Shown: positions 24,902 through 35,778 of the stretch, piece after piece
Layout: each line of letters starts with the position of its first letter
How positions within the stretch are numbered: position 1 is the first letter of the stretch
NCBI RefSeq assembly: GCF_003574465.1
Contig: NZ_QOWC01000019.1
Location: 1 to 64,000 of the forward strand
From: Methylobacterium crusticola
GTDB lineage: Bacteria > Pseudomonadota > Alphaproteobacteria > Rhizobiales > Beijerinckiaceae
Direction of reading: 5' to 3'
DNA length: 64,000 nucleotides
Translations under genes and position numbers: made by a program
The notes under the pieces: model-generated
Told to the model about the DNA's origin: nothing
Database searches by the model: none
Seen by the model: only the letters and a program-made list of their open reading frames with translations

Positions 24902-25852
24902 ATGTCGCGGCTGCCGGATCTTGAGGGGCTCGCCCTGTTCGCCAAGGTGGCGGAGGAGCGCTCGTTCGCGGGCGCGGCGCGGGCGATGGGCGTCTCGGTG
25001 GCGACCGTGTCCCGCGCGGTCACGCGCCTGGAGGAGCGCCTCGGCGGCCGCCTCCTCAACCGCACCTCGCGCAAGGTGGCCCTGACCGCGTTCGGGCACG
25101 CGCTCGCCGAGCGGGCCGCGCGGGTCCTCCTCGAGGCGCAGGAGGCGGAGGACGCGGCGCGCGAGCTCTCCAGCCGCCCGCGCGGCACCGTCAACCTGGC
25201 GGTGCCGATGTCGTTCGGGCTGCGCGAGGTCGGCCCGCTGATGCCGGCGTTCTTGCGGCTCTATCCCGAGATCCGGGTCAACCTGCACCTCAGCGACGCC
25301 ACGGTCGACCTGGTCGGCGAGGGCTTCGACGCGGCGCTGCGCATCGCGGTGCTGCCGGATTCCGCGCTCGTCGCGCGGCGCCTGCGGCCGGTGAGCCGGT
25401 TCGTGGTCGCCGCGCCGGCCTACATCGCCCGCTACGGCCGGCCGCACTACCCCACCGAACTGAACGCCCATCACTGCCTCGGCTACGCCTACCGGGCGCG
25501 GACCGACATCTGGCGGTTCCGGAACGGGGCCGGCGACGAGGTCTCGGTCACGCCCTCGGGGCCCCTCCGGGTGACGAACGTCGATGCACTGCTGCCGACG
25601 GTGCTGGAGGGCCTGGGCATCGCCGAGCTGCCCTCCTTCGTGGCGGACGCCCTCCTGGCGGACGGGCGCCTCGAAGCCTTGCTGCCGGACTGGCAGCTGC
25701 CGGCGGGAGGCCTCTACTTCGTGACGCCGACGGCGCGCGTGCGGCCGGCCAAGGTCGAGGCGCTGGGCGACTTCCTGGCGGCGCGTCTCGCGCGCGTCGC
25801 GGCGCCGCCCGACGGCCCCGGAAGGCCGCGGGCCGATTCCGGGAGCCCGTGA
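24902..25852 (+). CDS. LysR-family transcriptional regulator
   Basis: A 316-residue regulator with the N-terminal winged helix (LPDLEGLALFAKVAEERSFA split across helices, then SVATVSRAVTRLEERLGGRLLNRTSRKV). The periplasmic-binding-like effector domain starts near residue 90 (GTVNLAVPMSFG). SVATVSRAVTRLE marks the group that commonly sits divergent to SDR genes. It likely regulates the SDR and itself. Confidence 0.93.
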   Translation: MSRLPDLEGLALFAKVAEERSFAGAARAMGVSVATVSRAVTRLEERLGGRLLNRTSRKVALTAFGHALAERAARVLLEAQEAEDAARELSSRPRGTVNLAVPMSFGLREVGPLMPAFLRLYPEIRVNLHLSDATVDLVGEGFDAALRIAVLPDSALVARRLRPVSRFVVAAPAYIARYGRPHYPTELNAHHCLGYAYRARTDIWRFRNGAGDEVSVTPSGPLRVTNVDALLPTVLEGLGIAELPSFVADALLADGRLEALLPDWQLPAGGLYFVTPTARVRPAKVEALGDFLAARLARVAAPPDGPGRPRADSGSP

Positions 25853-26041
25853 GCGCAGCGCCGCGGCCGGCACGCGGGCCCGCCGCTCGCGGCCGCTCGC
25901 GACGGCCAGCCGGGCGGAGGCGGTCGCCGCCGAGGGCGAGGCCCGCGACGCACGGGCCGTCCGGCGGCAGGCGGGGGCCCGAGGACGCGCCGGGCGACGC
26001 GAGGCCCGGCGCACCGGTCGCCACGCCGTCGGACAACGGCC

Positions 26042-26803
26042 CTAGCCCCCGTCCGCCGCGCATCCGGCGAGCGCTCGCGTCCCGCGGCCGGGCCGGATCT
26101 GGTCCAGGGTGACGGCGACCGCCCCCGCCGCGGCCATCAGCGCGAGGACGCCCCAGGTGAGCGCGTAGACGAGGTGGTTGTTGGAGAAGGCGACCACCGT
26201 CAGCCCGGGGACGGGCAGGCTGCCCTCGCCGGGGCCGCGCTCGAGGTCGATGAAGTAGGGGGCCACCCGGGTCAGGCCGCGCGACGCCGCGATCGCGGCC
26301 ACGTCGCGCGAGAACCAGCGCTCGGCCGCGGCGTCGTTCGCCCGCAGGAAGCCGCCGCCCGGCTCGGACAGGCGCAGCAGGCCCGTCACGGCGACGGGCT
26401 GCCCGTCGCGGGCCCGCCAGGCGGCCGGGTCGCGCGCCTGGTCGGGCACGAAGCCGCGGTTGACCAGGATCGTCGTGCCGTCGTCCCGGGCGAGGGGCGT
26501 CATCACCCAGGAGCCGCCCCCCAGGGCGGTCACGGCCTGGACGAACGTCGAGCGATCCTCGAGCCACGTGCCGGCCGCGGCGACGCGCCGGTACTCGTCC
26601 GCGGCCACCGAGACGGCGGCCCAGCGCGCGGGCCCGGGCGCCGGCGCCGGGCTCGCCCGGACCCGCGCCTCCACCCGCGCGATCAGGTCGAGCTTCCAGG
26701 CGCGGCGATGGACCTGCCAGGCCGCGAGCGCGACGAGGCCGGCCACGAGCAGGATCGCCGCGAGGTCGAACGCGACCAGCGCCGCGACCCGCCGGCCCGT
26801 CAC
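26042..26803 (-). CDS. SURF1-family oxidase assembly protein
   Basis: A 253-residue inner-membrane protein thought to help haem insertion into terminal oxidases. It has one N-terminal and one C-terminal transmembrane helix, with a periplasmic domain between. ILVNRGFVPDQ and the FSNNHLVYALTWG segment are the SURF1 signatures. GTG 26803 overlaps the cyoD stop (GTGA); an upstream ATG at 26869 would bury the start inside cyoD and is rejected. It is the last gene of the cyo operon. No cyoE is visible in the window. Confidence 0.9.
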   Translation of the reverse strand: MTGRRVAALVAFDLAAILLVAGLVALAAWQVHRRAWKLDLIARVEARVRASPAPAPGPARWAAVSVAADEYRRVAAAGTWLEDRSTFVQAVTALGGGSWVMTPLARDDGTTILVNRGFVPDQARDPAAWRARDGQPVAVTGLLRLSEPGGGFLRANDAAAERWFSRDVAAIAASRGLTRVAPYFIDLERGPGEGSLPVPGLTVVAFSNNHLVYALTWGVLALMAAAGAVAVTLDQIRPGRGTRALAGCAADGG

Positions 26804-27240
26804 GGCCTCTGCAAGGCCTCGTGCGGCGACATCGGCATCATGTTCTGGTCCAGGTGGTACATCACCCATATCGAGCCGACCAGCGTGATGACCACGAGGG
26901 TGAGCGTGAAGACCAGGGCCAGGAAGGTCCAGCCGCCCTCCGACCTCGTGTTCATGTGCAGGAAGTAGTTCATGTGGACGACGATCTGCACCGCCGCCAG
27001 CGCCATGATGACGATGCTGGTGAGGAGCGTGTCGTCCAGGACCCCGCCCATCACGAGCCAGAACGGGATGGCGGTGAGGACGACCGACAGGACGAAGCCG
27101 GTCACGTAGCTCCGGACCGTGCCGTGCGCCCCCCGGGGACCGGGCCCGCCGTGCGGGGCGCCAGGCCCCCCGTGCGGGGCACCGGGCCCCGCCCCGTCCT
27201 GGGACTTCCGGGCGATCCCGGCCTCGGCCGCCGCGCTCAT
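26800..27240 (-). CDS. cyoD: Cytochrome o ubiquinol oxidase subunit IV
   Basis: A 146-residue subunit with three transmembrane helices in the inner membrane. The family marks are [30 protein letters not shown] and a last helix before [12 protein letters not shown] Gly/Pro/His-rich N-terminal stretch with a repeated [13 protein letters not shown] is unusually long compared with E. coli CyoD (109 residues). Its start overlaps the cyoC stop by 4 nt. Confidence 0.95.
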   Translation of the reverse strand: MSAAAEAGIARKSQDGAGPGAPHGGPGAPHGGPGPRGAHGTVRSYVTGFVLSVVLTAIPFWLVMGGVLDDTLLTSIVIMALAAVQIVVHMNYFLHMNTRSEGGWTFLALVFTLTLVVITLVGSIWVMYHLDQNMMPMSPHEALQRP

Positions 27241-27863
27241 CGCATGGACCCCATCAGGTAGACGAAGGTGAACACGCCGATCCAGACCACGTCGAGGAAG
27301 TGCCAGAACATGGACAGGCACATCAGCCGGCGCTGGTTCTGCGCGATCAAGCCCCGCCGGCGCACCTGGACCATCAGCGTGACGAGCCAGACGATGCCGA
27401 AGGTGACGTGCAGGCCGTGCGTCCCGACCAGCGTGAAGAAGGACGACAGGAACGCGCTGCGCTGCGGGGTGGCGCCCTCGTGGATCAGGTGCGTGAACTC
27501 GTAGAGCTCGAGCCCCAGGAAGGCCGCCCCGAACAGGCCCGTGACCGCCAGCCAGCGCAGGGTCGCGTCGACCCGGTCCCGCTCCACCTCCAGCATGGCG
27601 AAGCCGTAGGTGATGGAGGACAGGAGCAGGAGGCTCGTGTTCACGGCGACGAGCCGCAGGTCGAACAGGTCGGCGCCCGACGGGCCCGCCGCGTAGTTGC
27701 GGCCGAGCACGCCGAACGTGGCGAACAGGACCGCGAAGATGAGGCAGTCGCTCATCAGGTAGAGCCAGAAGCCCAGCAGCGTGCCGCCGTCGCCGTGGGC
27801 GTGGTCCTCCTGCTCGTAGAAGACCGGCGCCGCGGCGCCGGGGGGTGCGGTCACTTCATGCAT
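27237..27863 (-). CDS. cyoC: Cytochrome o ubiquinol oxidase subunit III
   Basis: A 208-residue, five-helix subunit that stabilises the oxidase core. [33 protein letters not shown] and the closing [13 protein letters not shown] are the subunit III signatures. It overlaps cyoB by 8 nt and cyoD by 4 nt. Confidence 0.97.
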   Translation of the reverse strand: MHEVTAPPGAAAPVFYEQEDHAHGDGGTLLGFWLYLMSDCLIFAVLFATFGVLGRNYAAGPSGADLFDLRLVAVNTSLLLLSSITYGFAMLEVERDRVDATLRWLAVTGLFGAAFLGLELYEFTHLIHEGATPQRSAFLSSFFTLVGTHGLHVTFGIVWLVTLMVQVRRRGLIAQNQRRLMCLSMFWHFLDVVWIGVFTFVYLMGSMR

Positions 27864-29871
27864 CGGCTCGGATCCCCTCGGCGACCTGCGTCGTGCCGCG
27901 GCCCTCGAGCCGGGCGACGTCCTCGGCCGGGATGAAGTAGTCCCGGTCGTAGTCGAAGGTGTGGACGATGGCGGTCGCGATCAGGGCGACGAAGGACAGG
28001 GCGGCCAGCCACCAGATGTACCAGATCAGCGCGAAGCCGAGCACGCTGCTGAGCCCGGCCAGGACGATTCCGGCGCCTGTGTTCCTCGGCATGTGGATCG
28101 GCCTGTAGCCGTGCTGCGGGCGTTCGTGGCCGCGCCGCTTCATGTCCCACCAGGCGTCGAGATCGTGGATGATCGGCGTGAAGGCGAAGTTGTAGGGCGG
28201 GGGCGGGGAGGTGGTCGACCATTCGAGCGTCCGTCCGCCCCAGGGATCGCCGGTGAGGTCGCGCAGCCGCTCGCGGCGGACGTAGCTGATGAGGAGCTGG
28301 AGCACGAACGCCGCGATCCCCGCCATGATGATGCAGGCGCCGAGCGCGGCGACCGTCAGGTAGGGCTGCACGTCCGGGTCCTCGAAGTGCTGGGTGCGGC
28401 GCGTCACCCCCATCAGGCCGAGCGCGTAGATCGGCGTGAACACGACCCAGAAGCCCACGAGCCAGCACCAGAACGACACCTGCCCCCAGAACGGGTCGAG
28501 CTTGTAGCCGAAGGCCTTGGGGAACCAGTAGCTGACGCCCGACAGGAGCCCGAACACCACGCCGCCGATGATCACGTTGTGGAAGTGGGCGACCAGGAAC
28601 AGGCTGTTGTGCAGGACGAAGTCGGCGGGCGGCACCGCGAGCAGCACCCCGGTCAGGCCGCCGAGCACGAAGGTCGGGATGAACCCCATGACCCAGATCA
28701 TCGGCGTCTCGAAGCGGATCCGCCCGCGGTACATGGTGAAGAGCCAGTTGAACACCTTCGCGCCGGTCGGGATCGAGATAATCATGGTGGTGATGCCGAA
28801 GAACGCGTTGACGTTGGCGCCCGAGCCCATCGTGAAGAAGTGGTGGAGCCAGACCAGCCAGGACACGAAGGCGATCACCACCGTCGCGTAGACCATCGAC
28901 GTGTAGCCGAACAGCCGCTTGCCGCAGAAGGTCGAGACGACTTCCGAGTAGATGCCGAAGGCGGGCAGAACCAGAACGTAGACCTCGGGGTGACCCCAGA
29001 TCCAGATCAGGTTCATGTACAGCATGGAATTGCCGCCGTAATCGTTCGTGAAGAAGTGCGTCCCCACGTAGCGGTCGAGCGCCAGCAGCGCCAAGGTTGC
29101 GGTCAGAACCGGAAAGATCGTCACGATGATGGCGTTGCTGCAGAGCGTGGTCCAGCAGAAGACGGGCATCTTCATCATGCTCATGCCCGGGGCCCGCATC
29201 TTGACGATGGTGGTGATGAGGTTGATGCCCGAGAGCGTGGTGCCGACGCCGGCGACCTGGAGGCCCCAGATGTAGTAGTCGACGCCGACCCCCGGGCTGT
29301 AGGCCGCCCCCGACAGGGGCGGGTAGGCGAGCCAGCCGGTGCGCGCGAACTCCCCCACGAACAGGGACAGCATGGTGAGGGCGGCGCCCCCCGCGGTCAT
29401 CCAGAAGCTGAGGTTGTTCAGGAACGGGAAGGCCACGTCGCGCGCGCCGATCTGCAACGGCATCACGTAGTTCATGATGCCGGTCACGAACGGCATCGCC
29501 ATGAAGAAGATCATGATCGTGCCGTGGGCGGTGAAGATCTGGTCGTAGTGGTGCGGGGGCAGGTAGCCCTCCGACGCGCCGACCGAGAGCGCCTTCTGGG
29601 TGATCATCATGATGGCGTCGGCAAAACCGCGCAGCAGCATCACGATGGCGAGCACCACGTACATGATGCCGATCTTCTTGTGGTCGACGCTCGTGAACCA
29701 CTCCCGCCAGAGGTAGCCCCACTTGCCGAACCAGGTGACGGCGCCGAGCAGCGCCGCGCCGCCGGCCGCCACCACCAGGAAGGTCACGAGCAGGATGGGC
29801 TCGTGGTAGGGAACCGCCTCCAGCGACAGGCGCCCGAAGACGAGTTGCGTAAGATCGAGGTTCGAGAACAT
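27856..29871 (-). CDS. cyoB: Cytochrome o ubiquinol oxidase subunit I
   Basis: The 671-residue catalytic subunit of the bo3-type oxidase, which oxidises ubiquinol, reduces O2 to water and pumps protons. The haem-copper core is complete: [13 protein letters not shown] (low-spin haem His), [15 protein letters not shown] (CuB His with the cross-linked Tyr), [11 protein letters not shown] and [10 protein letters not shown] (CuB and high-spin haem ligands). There are 15 or so helices, as in E. coli CyoB (663 residues). ATG 29871 gives the family start although the frame is open far upstream. Confidence 0.98.
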   Translation of the reverse strand: MFSNLDLTQLVFGRLSLEAVPYHEPILLVTFLVVAAGGAALLGAVTWFGKWGYLWREWFTSVDHKKIGIMYVVLAIVMLLRGFADAIMMITQKALSVGASEGYLPPHHYDQIFTAHGTIMIFFMAMPFVTGIMNYVMPLQIGARDVAFPFLNNLSFWMTAGGAALTMLSLFVGEFARTGWLAYPPLSGAAYSPGVGVDYYIWGLQVAGVGTTLSGINLITTIVKMRAPGMSMMKMPVFCWTTLCSNAIIVTIFPVLTATLALLALDRYVGTHFFTNDYGGNSMLYMNLIWIWGHPEVYVLVLPAFGIYSEVVSTFCGKRLFGYTSMVYATVVIAFVSWLVWLHHFFTMGSGANVNAFFGITTMIISIPTGAKVFNWLFTMYRGRIRFETPMIWVMGFIPTFVLGGLTGVLLAVPPADFVLHNSLFLVAHFHNVIIGGVVFGLLSGVSYWFPKAFGYKLDPFWGQVSFWCWLVGFWVVFTPIYALGLMGVTRRTQHFEDPDVQPYLTVAALGACIIMAGIAAFVLQLLISYVRRERLRDLTGDPWGGRTLEWSTTSPPPPYNFAFTPIIHDLDAWWDMKRRGHERPQHGYRPIHMPRNTGAGIVLAGLSSVLGFALIWYIWWLAALSFVALIATAIVHTFDYDRDYFIPAEDVARLEGRGTTQVAEGIRADA

Positions 29872-29888
29872 GCGGCGGCCCGTCCGGA

Positions 29889-31130
29889 TCAGTGCTGGTG
29901 GCGTGTCGGCTGGTTGTTCAGCTGGGCCGGGGCCGGCCCCCTGTCGGCACCCGGCAGCGCGTTGCCCTGCCCCTGATCGGGCGCGGTCTTGCGCTCGTTG
30001 ACGCCGCCGCGGCTCAGGTTCTGGTCGCGGGGCATCATGCCCTCGGGCTGGACGGAGCCCTGGGGCGGCCGCCCGGAGGCCGGGAAGGTGGCGCCGGAGG
30101 GCTCGACCCCGCCCTCGAGGCGGCGGTTGTCGTAGTCGAGCCGCTCGCGGTTGGCCGCGCTGTCCCGGCCCGCGCCGCCCGTCCTGTCGATGTGGTGCAT
30201 CTCGCCCACGCACATCCGGTCGGGCGCCACGCACATGCCGAGGATGGCGGCGTAGAGGCCGTTCTCCACCGTGGCGTAGTAGCTGACCGGATCCGCCTCG
30301 CTCGGCTTCTCGAGCTTGAGGTACGCCTCGCGGTCGAGGGACGCCCCGGCCGCCCGCGCCTTCGCCACCCACGCGTCGAAGCCCTCCCGGGTCAGGCTCC
30401 GGAAGCCGAAGTTCATGCGGGAGAAGCCCGAGCCGCTGTAATGCCCCGACAGGCCCCGGAAATCCCCCTCCCTGTTCATGACCGCGTGGAGCTTCGTCTC
30501 CATGCCCGGCATGGCGTAGATCATGCCGGCCAGGGCCGGAACGGAGAACGTGTTCCAGACGGAGGAGGACGTGATCTTGAAGGCGATCGGCACGTTGGCG
30601 GGAGCCGCCATCTCGTTCACGCTCGCGACACCGAGCTCGGGGTAGAGGAACAGCCACTTCCAGTCGAGCGCCACGACCTCGACCTGCAGGGGCTTCACGT
30701 CGGCCGGCACGGGCTGGTTGGGCGCGAGGCGCGTGAGCGGCCTGTAGGGGTCCAGCGTGTGCGTGCTGATCCACGTCATGGCGCCGAGCGCGATGATGAT
30801 GAGCAGGGGGACGGTCCAGATGACCACCTCGAGCTGCGTCGAGTGGTGCCAGTCGGGATCGTAGGTCGCCTGCGCGTTCGAGGCGCGGTAGCGCCACGCG
30901 AACAGGAAGGTGAGCGCGATCACCGGCAGGATCACGAGCAGCATCAGCGCGGTGGAGGCGATGATGAGGTTGCGCTGCTGCACCGCCACGTCGCCCGAAG
31001 GGGTCAGGACGGTCAGGTTGCAGCCGGCGAGCAGCCCCGCGACGGCGAGCAGCGCGGCGGCGCGCAGGAGGCGGCGCGCCGGGCGCCCGGGGGCGGGCGA
31101 TGGGGCGGAGGGGATGGCCAGGGCGGTCAC
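29889..31130 (-). CDS. cyoA: Cytochrome o ubiquinol oxidase subunit II
   Basis: A 413-residue lipoprotein subunit. The lipobox LLAGC follows a basic signal, two transmembrane helices come next, then the cupredoxin domain ([36 protein letters not shown] split). The CuA cysteines are absent, as expected for a quinol rather than cytochrome c oxidase. The C-terminus has an additional disordered Gly/Pro/Asn-rich tail of about 100 residues. I chose GTG 31130 (AGGA 9 nt upstream); a GTG at 31199, right after the MFS stop, would add 23 residues before the signal. Confidence 0.95.
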   Translation of the reverse strand: MTALAIPSAPSPAPGRPARRLLRAAALLAVAGLLAGCNLTVLTPSGDVAVQQRNLIIASTALMLLVILPVIALTFLFAWRYRASNAQATYDPDWHHSTQLEVVIWTVPLLIIIALGAMTWISTHTLDPYRPLTRLAPNQPVPADVKPLQVEVVALDWKWLFLYPELGVASVNEMAAPANVPIAFKITSSSVWNTFSVPALAGMIYAMPGMETKLHAVMNREGDFRGLSGHYSGSGFSRMNFGFRSLTREGFDAWVAKARAAGASLDREAYLKLEKPSEADPVSYYATVENGLYAAILGMCVAPDRMCVGEMHHIDRTGGAGRDSAANRERLDYDNRRLEGGVEPSGATFPASGRPPQGSVQPEGMMPRDQNLSRGGVNERKTAPDQGQGNALPGADRGPAPAQLNNQPTRHQH

Positions 31131-31202
31131 TCCAGGGTTCCTCGCCGCGCGCGGGCGGAGGGACGCGTTCGCAGGCAGCGGAGGGGCGGGCGTGCGCACG
31201 GC

Positions 31203-32546
31203 TCAGACCTGCCGGATCTCTGAGCGGGAGAAGCTGAGCGCCAGGAGCGTGGTGATGGCCCCCGAGAGCAGGTACAGGCCGACGCAGGCGAGCCCGTAGC
31301 GGGCCGACAGGAACAGGACGATCAGCGGCGCGAAGCCCGCCCCGAGGAGCCAGGCGAGGTCGTTGGTGAGGGCCGCGCCGGTGTAGCGGTAGCGCTGCTC
31401 GAGCCGGGACGTCACCGCGCCGGAGGACTGCCCGTAGGACAGGCCGAGGAGCAGGAAGCCGGCGTTGACGTAGATCGTCTGGCCGATGGCGTTCTCCTCG
31501 ACGAGCAGCGGCGCGATGGTGCTGCCGACGGCGAAGACCGCGATCAGGCCGGCCGAGAGCAGGAGCAGCATCCGGCGGCCGATCTGGTCGGCGATCAGGC
31601 CCGAGGCCACGATCGCCCCGGCGCAGATGAAGGCCCCCGAGCACTGCACCATCAGGAACTCGCCCGCCGAGCGCTGCGTGAACAGGGTGATCCAGCTGAT
31701 CGGGAACACGGTCACGAGGTGGAACAGCGCGAAGCTCGCCAGGGGAACCAGCGCGCCGACCAGGAGGTCGCCGCCGTGGCTCCGGATCAGCGGCAGGATG
31801 GGCGAGGGTTCGAGGCGCCGGCGCTCGAGCAGGCGCGCGAACTCGTCGGTCGCGACGAGGCGCAGGCGCGAGAACAGCGCCACGACGTTGATCGCGAAGG
31901 CGCAGAAGAACGGGTAGCGCCAGCCCCAGTCGAGGAAGTCGGCCTCCGAGAGGTTGAGCAGGAAGAACGAGAACAGGACGCCGGCCACCATGAAGCCGAG
32001 CGGCGCGCCGAGCTGCGGGATGGCGGCGTAGAAGCCGCGCCGCTCGATCGGCGCGTTGAGCGCGAGGAGCGAGGCGAGCCCGTCCCAGGCCCCGCCGAGG
32101 GCGAGGCCCTGCCCGAAGCGCAGGGTGCCGAGGAGGTACAGGGACCAGGCGCCGATCTGCGCGTAGCTCGGCAGGAAGGAGATCGCCATGGTGGAGAAGC
32201 CGAGCAGGAACAGCGCGATGGTCAGCTTGACGCCGCGGCCGTGCCGGCGGTCGACGACCGAGAAGATGACCGAGCCGACCGGCCGGGCGACGAAGGCCAG
32301 CGAGAACATCGCGAAGGCGTAGAGCGTCCCCGTCACGGGCTCCGCGAAGGGAAAGAACACCTTGGGGAACACCACCACGGAGGCGATCGCGAAGACGAAG
32401 AAGTCGAAGTACTCGGCGGCCCGGCCGATGACGACCCCGATGGCGATCTCGCTCGGCGCCACCCTGTGGTCGGTCGATGCCAGGCGGGCGTCGCGCTCGA
32501 GCGCCGTCGAGGAGGGCGGCGGTCCTTGAACCTGATCTGTCGCCAT
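31203..32546 (-). CDS. MFS transporter (metabolite:H+ symporter-like) ahead of cyoABCD
   Basis: A 447-residue, 12-helix inner-membrane protein. The opening [19 protein letters not shown] and [20 protein letters not shown] are typical of the metabolite:H+ symporter branch (ShiA/ProP-like). The usual GDRxGRK is altered to [12 protein letters not shown] 32546 has GGAGG upstream. It ends 72 nt before cyoA in the same direction, so it is probably the first gene of the operon. Its substrate is unknown. Confidence 0.88.
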   Translation of the reverse strand: MATDQVQGPPPSSTALERDARLASTDHRVAPSEIAIGVVIGRAAEYFDFFVFAIASVVVFPKVFFPFAEPVTGTLYAFAMFSLAFVARPVGSVIFSVVDRRHGRGVKLTIALFLLGFSTMAISFLPSYAQIGAWSLYLLGTLRFGQGLALGGAWDGLASLLALNAPIERRGFYAAIPQLGAPLGFMVAGVLFSFFLLNLSEADFLDWGWRYPFFCAFAINVVALFSRLRLVATDEFARLLERRRLEPSPILPLIRSHGGDLLVGALVPLASFALFHLVTVFPISWITLFTQRSAGEFLMVQCSGAFICAGAIVASGLIADQIGRRMLLLLSAGLIAVFAVGSTIAPLLVEENAIGQTIYVNAGFLLLGLSYGQSSGAVTSRLEQRYRYTGAALTNDLAWLLGAGFAPLIVLFLSARYGLACVGLYLLSGAITTLLALSFSRSEIRQV

Positions 32547-32805
32547 CTGGGTGTTCGCCTCCAGTTGGTCCTCGTCCCCGGCGGGTCGTCCGGGGCTTAT
32601 GCACGGGCTCAGGCTGTGCGAGCTTGGTTGGCGGAGGCCACCGAGGTCAAGCCGCCCGACGCGCCCTTCGTCGCGGGTCCCCGGGGATCGGGCCGCGGGG
32701 GCCGGCGCGGGGCGGGATGCGGGCGGCCGCCGCCAGAGGGCCGGGCCGCGCGTTGATCCGGCGGCCGTCGCGAGCGCGCGGCGCCGAGAGGGGGCCGCAG
32801 CCCGC

Positions 32806-33924
32806 ATGAGACGCCTCAAGCAAGTCCGCCGGCGACCGCTGAAGTTCAGGCGCAGCGTGGTGCGCGACCTGCGCAACCGGATCCGGTTCGCCCTCGTCGG
32901 CCTACTGGTCCTGATCGGGCTGCACGTCGTCTCGATGATCGCCTTCGAGCATCTCGCCCTCGGCGAGGCGATCTGGCTCACGTTCACGACCATCACCACG
33001 ACCGGGTACGGCGACTTCTCGGCCAAGACGGGGGCGGGCCGCGCCTCCACGATCATCCTGATCTACCTGAGCGGCATCTTCCTGCTGACGCAGGCCGGCA
33101 GCGCGTTCTTCGAGTTCAGGATCCTGCGCCGCGAGCGCAAGCGGCGCGGCGAGTGGAGGTGGAACATGCGCGACCACATCGTCTTCGTGAACGCGCCGGC
33201 GGACGAGCCGGGCGACTATCTCCGCCGCCTCCTCGACCAGCTGCACCGCTCGCACGCGAACTACGCGGTGGTGCCCTCCCTCATCCTCACCGAGGCGTTC
33301 GCGGACGGGCTTCCGCCCGACCTCGAGGACGATCCGCTCATCGTGCAGCTCAAGGGCCGCTTCGACGACCCGGCGGCCCTGGAGGCCGCGGGGGTGGATC
33401 ACGCGCGCGTGCTGGTGATCCTGGCCGAGCACGAGGGGGACCGGCTGTCCGACAGCCGCACCTTCGACATCATCCATCGCCTGCGCGAGCGCGGCATCAC
33501 CGCGCGCATCGTCGCCGAGTGCGTGGACGACCTGAACCGCGAGCGGCTGAAGCGGGCCGGCGCCTCGGCGATCGTGCGCCCCTTGCGCGGCTACCCGGAG
33601 ATGATCGTGCGGGCGATCGTGGCGCCGGGAACGGAGTGGGTGATCGAGCGCCTGTTCTCCAGCGAGGGCGACGAGTGCCTCCGGTTCGACGTCACCGTCA
33701 GGGGACTGGCCTGGCGCGCCGTCGTGCGGGCCGTGCTCGAGGCGAATTTCGGCACGCCCATCGGGTACGCGGACGCCCGGGGCCAGCCGCACAGCAACCC
33801 GCCGCCGGGGTCCGTGGTCGACGCCCAGGCAGTGTTCGTCCTCGTCGACGAGGTGCAGACGACGACGAGCGAGGCGCTGCAAACCCTGCTGGACACGATC
33901 CCGCCGGACGGCTCCCCGGGTTGA
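32806..33924 (+). CDS. Potassium channel family protein with TrkA-N (RCK) domain
   Basis: A 372-residue channel subunit with two transmembrane helices and the pore loop between them. The selectivity filter TTTGYGDF is intact. The cytosolic half starts near residue 122 with RDHIVFVNAP, an RCK fold whose glycine loop is degenerate, and continues through LKGRFDDPAAL and HARVLVILAEHEGD, which are the RCK ligand-sensing regions. A C-terminal TrkA-C-like part ends the protein. It is divergent from the MFS-cyo operon. Confidence 0.9.
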   Translation: MRRLKQVRRRPLKFRRSVVRDLRNRIRFALVGLLVLIGLHVVSMIAFEHLALGEAIWLTFTTITTTGYGDFSAKTGAGRASTIILIYLSGIFLLTQAGSAFFEFRILRRERKRRGEWRWNMRDHIVFVNAPADEPGDYLRRLLDQLHRSHANYAVVPSLILTEAFADGLPPDLEDDPLIVQLKGRFDDPAALEAAGVDHARVLVILAEHEGDRLSDSRTFDIIHRLRERGITARIVAECVDDLNRERLKRAGASAIVRPLRGYPEMIVRAIVAPGTEWVIERLFSSEGDECLRFDVTVRGLAWRAVVRAVLEANFGTPIGYADARGQPHSNPPPGSVVDAQAVFVLVDEVQTTTSEALQTLLDTIPPDGSPG

Positions 33925-34145
33925 GCGCCCGACCGGGGCGTCCCTGCGCCGTCGCCGGCCCGGTCGGGCATCCGCGGCACCCCCTCGCGGTCGCGCGCGC
34001 GCCGGACGGCCGGCGTCCCGGTCCGCACGGGGCCGGGGATCGCCGGGGCGGGCCCCGCAAAGGCCACGATTCGATCCTGATGTCCGGGAGCCGGGGCGGG
34101 AGGCGGGCGCCCGCCCGGGCACCTCGACCTCAAGGGGGCTTGCCA

Positions 34146-34235
34146 ATGGTCGCCGACACCCTGTCCACCGCGCGCGCCGGGCGCCGCGGGCGCGTCGCCC
34201 GGGACGCTCGTCCCGCAGCCCGGCCTCGGCCATGA
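34146..34235 (+). CDS. Possible 29-residue leader peptide
   Basis: ATG 34146 has AAGGGGG 6 nt upstream, stronger than the site of the next gene. The short Arg/Ala-rich peptide stops at 34233-34235 overlapping the next ATG (ATGA). This suggests the next gene is translated by coupling. Composition is not informative, so it is tentative. Confidence 0.35.
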   Translation: MVADTLSTARAGRRGRVARDARPAARPRP

Positions 34236-34636
34236 TCGGGCTGCTTCGCCGCCTTCGGTGGGCGGCCGGCGCCGCTCCGGCCGCCCCGCAGCCGCGGCGC
34301 GAGCCGGTGCTGGACTGGTACGGCCCCGCTCCCGCGCCGCCGGCACGGGACGCCGGGGCGCTCCGCCGTGCGCTGGCGACCGCGCCGGCCCCGCGACCCG
34401 ACCCGGATCGGGAGGCGCGGCGGCGCAGGCTGACGATCGAGGAGGCCGAGGCGGAGCTCGGCGCCCCCGCCGGGAACGAGCGGTGGCGGGACATGCGGGC
34501 GGCCATGCGGCCGGGCGACGCGCTGTGGGCGTTCTGCAGCCCCATGGCCGAGTGGCGGGCCCTGGCAGGCCGCAAGGGCGTCGCGCTCGTGCGCGACGGG
34601 CGGACCGTCATGGAGATCATCACCATGCTCAACTGA
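34232..34636 (+). CDS. Hypothetical 134-residue protein
   Basis: A soluble protein with a Pro/Ala/Arg-rich first half and a compact second half (LTIEEAEAELG, GDALWAFCSPMAEWRALAGRKG, VALVRDGRTVMEIITMLN). The latter looks like a small alpha/beta domain. No family is recognised. It has no ribosome-binding site of its own and may depend on the leader peptide. Confidence 0.6.
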   Translation: MIGLLRRLRWAAGAAPAAPQPRREPVLDWYGPAPAPPARDAGALRRALATAPAPRPDPDREARRRRLTIEEAEAELGAPAGNERWRDMRAAMRPGDALWAFCSPMAEWRALAGRKGVALVRDGRTVMEIITMLN

Positions 34637-34735
34637 GGAAAGCCGGGCGTGAGCGCGGGTCGGCCTCCCGTAGCCTTGAGCCCGGAGCGCCGCGTGGCGG
34701 GCTGCCGGGCCTGTCCTCAGGCTCGCGGGGGAGCC

Positions 34736-35134
34736 TCACCAGCAGCGGCGGCAGCCCGCGGGGTCGCCGTAGCCGGCGGGCGCGTAGCCCGGCGCGTCGC
34801 CGACCTGAGGCCCGTAGGCACCGCCACGGTAGTAGCCGGCCCCGAACGCGCCGCCCACGATGGCACCGCGGGTGCCGTAGTGGCCCCGGTAGCCGTAGCC
34901 GGGCGGGTAGCCGTAGGCGGGCGGGTAGCCGTAGCCCCCGGGGCCCGCGCCGCGCAGGGCGCCGTAGGCCGGGCGGGCCGCGACGGGGCCGCCGTGACCC
35001 CCGCGCTCGCCGCCGTGCGCCACGGTGCCGTGGACGCCGCCGCGCCGGGAGCTCCCCCGGGCGTCGGCCGGCGCGGCTGCGAGGACGACCAGAGCGCCTG
35101 CGGCCGTCACGGCGAGCACCAACGTCCTGCGCAT
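34736..35134 (-). CDS. Secreted Gly/Tyr/Pro-rich protein
   Basis: A 132-residue exported protein with a Sec signal (MRRTLVLAVTAAGALVVLAA, cut after ADA). The mature part is low in complexity: repeated GYGYPP units around residues 65-80 and many Gly-Tyr pairs, ending in CRRCW. Such proteins are common in Hyphomicrobiales envelopes, with no known function. ATG 35134 has GGGAG 8 nt upstream, preferred over GTG 35155. Confidence 0.65.
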   Translation of the reverse strand: MRRTLVLAVTAAGALVVLAAAPADARGSSRRGGVHGTVAHGGERGGHGGPVAARPAYGALRGAGPGGYGYPPAYGYPPGYGYRGHYGTRGAIVGGAFGAGYYRGGAYGPQVGDAPGYAPAGYGDPAGCRRCW

Positions 35135-35301
35135 CCCGCTCTCCCTGTCGTTCACGGTCCAGTAAGGTTAAGATTTCGTTGATGTAAAGCGCGGTTTAGT
35201 ACTGACTCCGGCCGCCGGGCCCGCCTCGGCCGCCGCCCCGCGCGCCGCCGTCCGTCCCTCGCGGGAGGTCGGCCGCGGACACAGGTCGAAGGAGACGCCG
35301 C

Positions 35302-35778
35302 ATGTCGAAGGTCAGCACCTGCCTCTGGTTCGCGCGGGACGCGGAGGCGGCCGCCCGCCTCTACGTCTCGCTCGTGCCCGGCTCCAGCCTCGGCGAGATC
35401 CTGCGCGCGCCCGGGCCCTGGCCCGGCGGCGAGCCCGGCGACGTGATCCTGGTGACGTTCACCCTCGGCGGGCAGGGCTACCAGGCCCTGAACGGCGGCG
35501 CGCCGGCCGAGTACGGCGTCGCCGCCTCGCTCTCGGTCGCGTGCACGGACCAGGCCGAGGTCGACCGGCTCTGGGACGCCCTGATCCGGGACGGCGGGGC
35601 GGAGATCATGTGCGGCTGGCTGCGCGACCGCTGGGGCGTACCCTGGCAGATCGTTCCGGACGTCCTGCCGCGCCTCCTCGCCGATCCGGATCCGGCCGTG
35701 GCGGCCCGGGTGTTCGCCGCCATGCAGGGCATGGTCAGGCTCGACGTCGCGGCCCTGGAGCGGGCGGCCGCCAGCTAG
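35302..35778 (+). CDS. VOC-family protein (PhnB/YjdN-like)
   Basis: A 158-residue protein of the glyoxalase/dioxygenase fold in the PhnB-like branch. VSTCLWFARDAEAAARLYVSL opens each monomer, GGQGYQALNGG is the beta-loop seen in this branch, and CGWLRDRWGVPWQIVPDVL is its characteristic end. Members bind small ligands or metals; catalysis is mostly unproven. The stop runs into a palindromic repeat. Confidence 0.88.
   Translation: MSKVSTCLWFARDAEAAARLYVSLVPGSSLGEILRAPGPWPGGEPGDVILVTFTLGGQGYQALNGGAPAEYGVAASLSVACTDQAEVDRLWDALIRDGGAEIMCGWLRDRWGVPWQIVPDVLPRLLADPDPAVAARVFAAMQGMVRLDVAALERAAAS

Noticed and set aside
27856-32604. Single 1,582-codon leftward frame covering cyoB and beyond
   Set aside because: Only the part up to 29871 has oxidase homology. 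The rest is the antiframe of cyoA and the MFS gene, which have clear protein character in their own frames.
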